Notes under the pieces: model-generated
What the model was told of the DNA's origin: nothing
Databases searched by the model: none
What the model saw: only the letters and a program-made list of their open reading frames with translations
Assembly: GCA_020632975.1 (NCBI GenBank)
Contig: JACKEL010000011.1
Span: 1-64,000, forward strand
DNA: 64,000 bases
Source of the DNA: Myxococcales bacterium
Lineage (GTDB): Bacteria; Myxococcota_C; UBA6777
Direction of reading: 5' to 3'
Shown: piece after piece, positions 61,802-64,000 of the stretch
Layout: the number at the start of each line of letters is the position of its first letter
Position numbering within the stretch: the first letter of the stretch is position 1
Made by a program: the position numbers and the translations under genes

Positions 61802-62896
61802 GTGCAAGAACAGAGCTTTTCACAAGATCCAGATCGCTGGATTGCTCAGTTACTTCAGCAGCAGAATCTCTCGACTCCTCAGCTTTTTGAAACAGCATTC
61901 GAGACAGCTATGCAGGTCACACGCCTGCCTTTCGCGCGCGTCGCACGGTTACGCCACGAAACTCACCTACGCATGGAAGCCCTCGTCGATAGCATCGGAC
62001 TCAAGTACCAAGCGGGACATGAGTTCCCTGTGGATCAGCTACTCGATGGAGAGGTGATCCGCAGACAAGATGCTCTCGCGATCCCCGACCTGATGGCTTC
62101 TCCCTTTGCGCGACACCCCGAAGTCCTCGCTTCGGGTGTGCGTAGCTACGTGGGAATCCCTTTGTGGCAACGCAACCAACAGATCTATGGCGTCCTCTCT
62201 TTGGTCGATCAAAAGCCCCATCAATGGGGGGCCGAAGCCTTGCTTCGTGCTTCAATGATTGGACGTTGGCTGGGTCATGAGATCGAGCTTCGCCAGCTCT
62301 CACGGGAACTTACCACCAAGAGCCATCGCCTTGCTTCGATGGCCCAAGAACTTCAGCGGCTCCAAAACCAAGTGGAACAAGGCTCGATCCGCGATACGGT
62401 GACAGACTTGCTCAACAACCGCTACTTCAACAAACTGTTGCAAACCGAAGCTGCACGGGCCCAACGCCACGCTTATCCGCTCAGTTTGTTGCTGTTGTTC
62501 CCAGACTCTTACCCACGTCATAGCCAACAGTGGGGCATGGACTTTGGTGCAACGATGCTTCGTTCTATCGGCGTTTTGCTGCGACGACACTTGCGCACCA
62601 TCGACAATGCTGCCCGATACACGGAAGAGATGTTCGCGATCCTTCTTCCACAAACGGATATCTCAGGCTCTGCAATCGTGGCCAACCGTATCCGCACAAC
62701 CATCGGGGGACATCGTTTCAATACCCCCAGTGGAGAGACCATCCAAACAACAGGAAGTCTCGGGATTTCAGGGCTCAATGTCCAAGATGATGATCCCGCC
62801 GCAGGGATGATCTCACGTGCCCGACGTGCCCTCGAACAAGCCCGAAAAGCCGGTGGTAACCGCGTTATCGTAGCATCCTCCACCCCACAAGCCTGA
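61802..62896 (+). CDS. GAF-GGDEF protein with degenerate active site
   Basis: The 364-residue product starts at GTG 61802, six bases after CGGAGG. A GAF domain occupies about 10-165 (RSYVGIPLWQRNQQIYGVLS). A helix-rich linker (about 165-195) leads to a GGDEF-fold domain. The active-site signature is TEEMF (274-278) in place of GGDEF, and the first metal Asp of D-x-D-x-F-K is a Phe (LLLFPDSYPRH). It should therefore not synthesise c-di-GMP. The I-site RTID (265-268) sits exactly five residues before the signature, as in active enzymes, so it may still bind c-di-GMP as an effector. It ends 93 bp before the TPR gene. Confidence 0.88.
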   Translation: MQEQSFSQDPDRWIAQLLQQQNLSTPQLFETAFETAMQVTRLPFARVARLRHETHLRMEALVDSIGLKYQAGHEFPVDQLLDGEVIRRQDALAIPDLMASPFARHPEVLASGVRSYVGIPLWQRNQQIYGVLSLVDQKPHQWGAEALLRASMIGRWLGHEIELRQLSRELTTKSHRLASMAQELQRLQNQVEQGSIRDTVTDLLNNRYFNKLLQTEAARAQRHAYPLSLLLLFPDSYPRHSQQWGMDFGATMLRSIGVLLRRHLRTIDNAARYTEEMFAILLPQTDISGSAIVANRIRTTIGGHRFNTPSGETIQTTGSLGISGLNVQDDDPAAGMISRARRALEQARKAGGNRVIVASSTPQA

Positions 62897-62989
62897 TCTC
62901 CTTTCCCCCCACCCCTTTTCACCCACAACAAGATCAGCTATACCCCTCTCGCCAAAGACTTCTCTGGACCCACCAAAAGGAGCCCATCC

Positions 62990-64000
62990 GTGACCTCTTC
63001 GACCAAACCACAAAAACAAACCGTCTCTCAAGAAGATGAGTTTGATTTCCCTTCCAATGCCGCAACAGAACCGCCACGCTCCCCCAAACTTTGGCTACAG
63101 GTCCTGCTGTTTTTGGTGATCCTTGGGTTTGCCATCTTCCCTTATCTTGTGCGCAATGTCCCTTGGTTGGAACGTTGGTTTTCGCCCGGTGTCTCCACCG
63201 AACGAAAAGGCGATGCGGCCCTGCAACAAGGCAACTGCGCAGAAGCCATCCAAGCCTACCAAAAGGCGCGCGAAGCCATCCAAAGCACCAACCAAGCCAA
63301 GCACCACACACGACGCCTTGCCTTGCTCCATTACAAAAGTGCCTTTTGCTTGTTGCGACAAGAAAAACTCGCAGAAGCCACAGAGCAAGGTGAGTCCGCA
63401 GTCCAGCAAGATCCGCCTTGGGCGCTTCCTTATGAGTTGGTGCTTCGTTTGTATCTCCGCCAAGAAAAAGCAACGAAACTTCCGATGATCCGCAAAAATG
63501 TAGAGTCTTACTTTGCTGATCAATGGAAGATGTGGCTTTTGCTGGGGGATGTGTACACGCACACACGCGATTATGCCCAAGCACTCGACATGTACGAAAA
63601 AGGACTCAAACTGGCTCCCCAACAGCCCGAATTACTCGACCATACCGCGCGTGCTTTGTTGCTCAAGCCCAAGACCTCTGCCCAAGAAGCCCAACGCGCG
63701 GAAGAACTTGCACAACAATCCCTCAAGTACATCAAGTCTTATCAAGTCAAAGATGCCCGTATCCTGGGGATGTTGCAGCCTTATATGCTCGAAACCCTCG
63801 CGCTTGCCCAAGAAGAGCGCGGAAAACTCAAAGAAGCCCTACAACACGCACAAAAAGCCCTTGGGATGGCCCAAGACCGCACAGCAAGACAGCGATTTAA
63901 TCGGCTGATCGAGCGTTTACAACAACGCTTGGCTCCCCCTCCCGTGAGCCGCCCAAGCGTCGCCCCTGCCACACGATACGATCTTCCCCCAACCACGCGG
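62990..64000 (+). CDS. TPR-repeat membrane protein (3' truncated)
   Basis: The gene runs off the right edge; 337 codons are visible. It starts at GTG 62990, seven bases after AAAAGGAG. After a hydrophilic N-terminus there is one transmembrane helix (LQVLLFLVILGFAIFPYLV, about 36-54). Tetratricopeptide repeats follow, for example KGDAALQQGNCAEAIQAYQK, LLGDVYTHTRDYAQALDMYE and LETLALAQEERGKLKEALQH. A Pro/Ser-rich segment begins near the edge. TPR domains bind proteins, and this one faces the periplasm if the N-terminus is cytoplasmic. The remaining domain structure cannot be seen. Confidence 0.85.
   Translation, partial: MTSSTKPQKQTVSQEDEFDFPSNAATEPPRSPKLWLQVLLFLVILGFAIFPYLVRNVPWLERWFSPGVSTERKGDAALQQGNCAEAIQAYQKAREAIQSTNQAKHHTRRLALLHYKSAFCLLRQEKLAEATEQGESAVQQDPPWALPYELVLRLYLRQEKATKLPMIRKNVESYFADQWKMWLLLGDVYTHTRDYAQALDMYEKGLKLAPQQPELLDHTARALLLKPKTSAQEAQRAEELAQQSLKYIKSYQVKDARILGMLQPYMLETLALAQEERGKLKEALQHAQKALGMAQDRTARQRFNRLIERLQQRLAPPPVSRPSVAPATRYDLPPTTR

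Noticed and set aside
1..64000. Defence system, prophage, insertion sequence, CRISPR array or rRNA operon
   Set aside because: No integrase, transposase, Cas, phage structural or restriction gene, no regular spacer array and no rRNA sequence was recognised.

Overview
The window is a gene-dense bacterial chromosome segment of moderate GC (roughly 50-55% by eye). It has no rRNA, tRNA, CRISPR array, insertion sequence or phage gene. The content points to the Myxococcota or a related former deltaproteobacterial lineage such as Bradymonadia. The signs are two Hanks-type Ser/Thr kinases with PEGA or C-terminal membrane anchors, many lipoproteins including Cys-rich and MopE-like ones, FHA-GAF-cyclase and GAF-GGDEF signalling proteins, PrkA, and a sterol-type oxidosqualene cyclase. 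The lineage is inferred from gene families, not from a phylogenetic marker. Shine-Dalgarno sites are strong, and at least five genes appear to start at TTG.

Layout. 1-3 kb: the end of a VWA-type protein and a zinc-finger/pRiA4b-ORF3-like protein. 3-7.7 kb (minus): FG-GAP protein, DUF3160 protein and CapA-like protein in one operon. 8-10.8 kb (plus): acyl-CoA desaturase and a histidine kinase/response regulator pair. 10.8-13.9 kb (minus): Ser/Thr kinase with PEGA, then a HEAT lipoprotein. 14.3-17 kb: a Pro-rich protein and an acyl-CoA synthetase. 17-29 kb (minus): a caspase-like/PDZ/thioredoxin lipoprotein, a kinase followed directly by a PEGA/FGE-fold protein, a DsbD-like protein, a PEGA membrane protein and three lipoproteins. 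29.6-34.8 kb: NamZ/DUF1343, an inositol-monophosphatase-type enzyme, a cycloartenol-synthase-type cyclase and a small membrane protein. 35-41.5 kb (plus): FHA-GAF adenylate cyclase, a left-handed beta-helix protein, YicC, guanylate kinase, enoyl-CoA hydratase and a dolichol-phosphate-mannose-synthase-like glycosyltransferase. 41.5-46.4 kb: an AT-rich gap, an Arg-rich secreted polycation, a methyltransferase, small lipoprotein and TolB-like genes, and an RDD membrane protein. 46.4-54.6 kb: a 1474-residue MshEN/GAF-like/HEAT protein, PrkA and a single-pass membrane protein. 54.8-64 kb: a Cys-rich lipoprotein, Fpg, TrmB, an ECF sigma/anti-sigma-like/Spy-like set, a second Cys-rich lipoprotein, a degenerate GGDEF protein and a truncated TPR protein.

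How the genes may work together. Much of the window concerns the cell envelope. The DsbD-like transporter could pass electrons to the thioredoxin domain of the caspase-like lipoprotein 3.4 kb away and help the Cys-rich lipoproteins fold; this is inference. Kinases, FHA, GAF and cyclase domains supply cytoplasmic signalling. Housekeeping genes (gmk, fpg, trmB, yicC) are interspersed. The most striking proteins are the caspase-like/PDZ/thioredoxin lipoprotein, the oxidosqualene cyclase whose three product-specifying positions match plant cycloartenol synthase, the diguanylate-cyclase-like protein with an inactive active site but an intact I-site, and the acid-free Arg-rich secreted protein.
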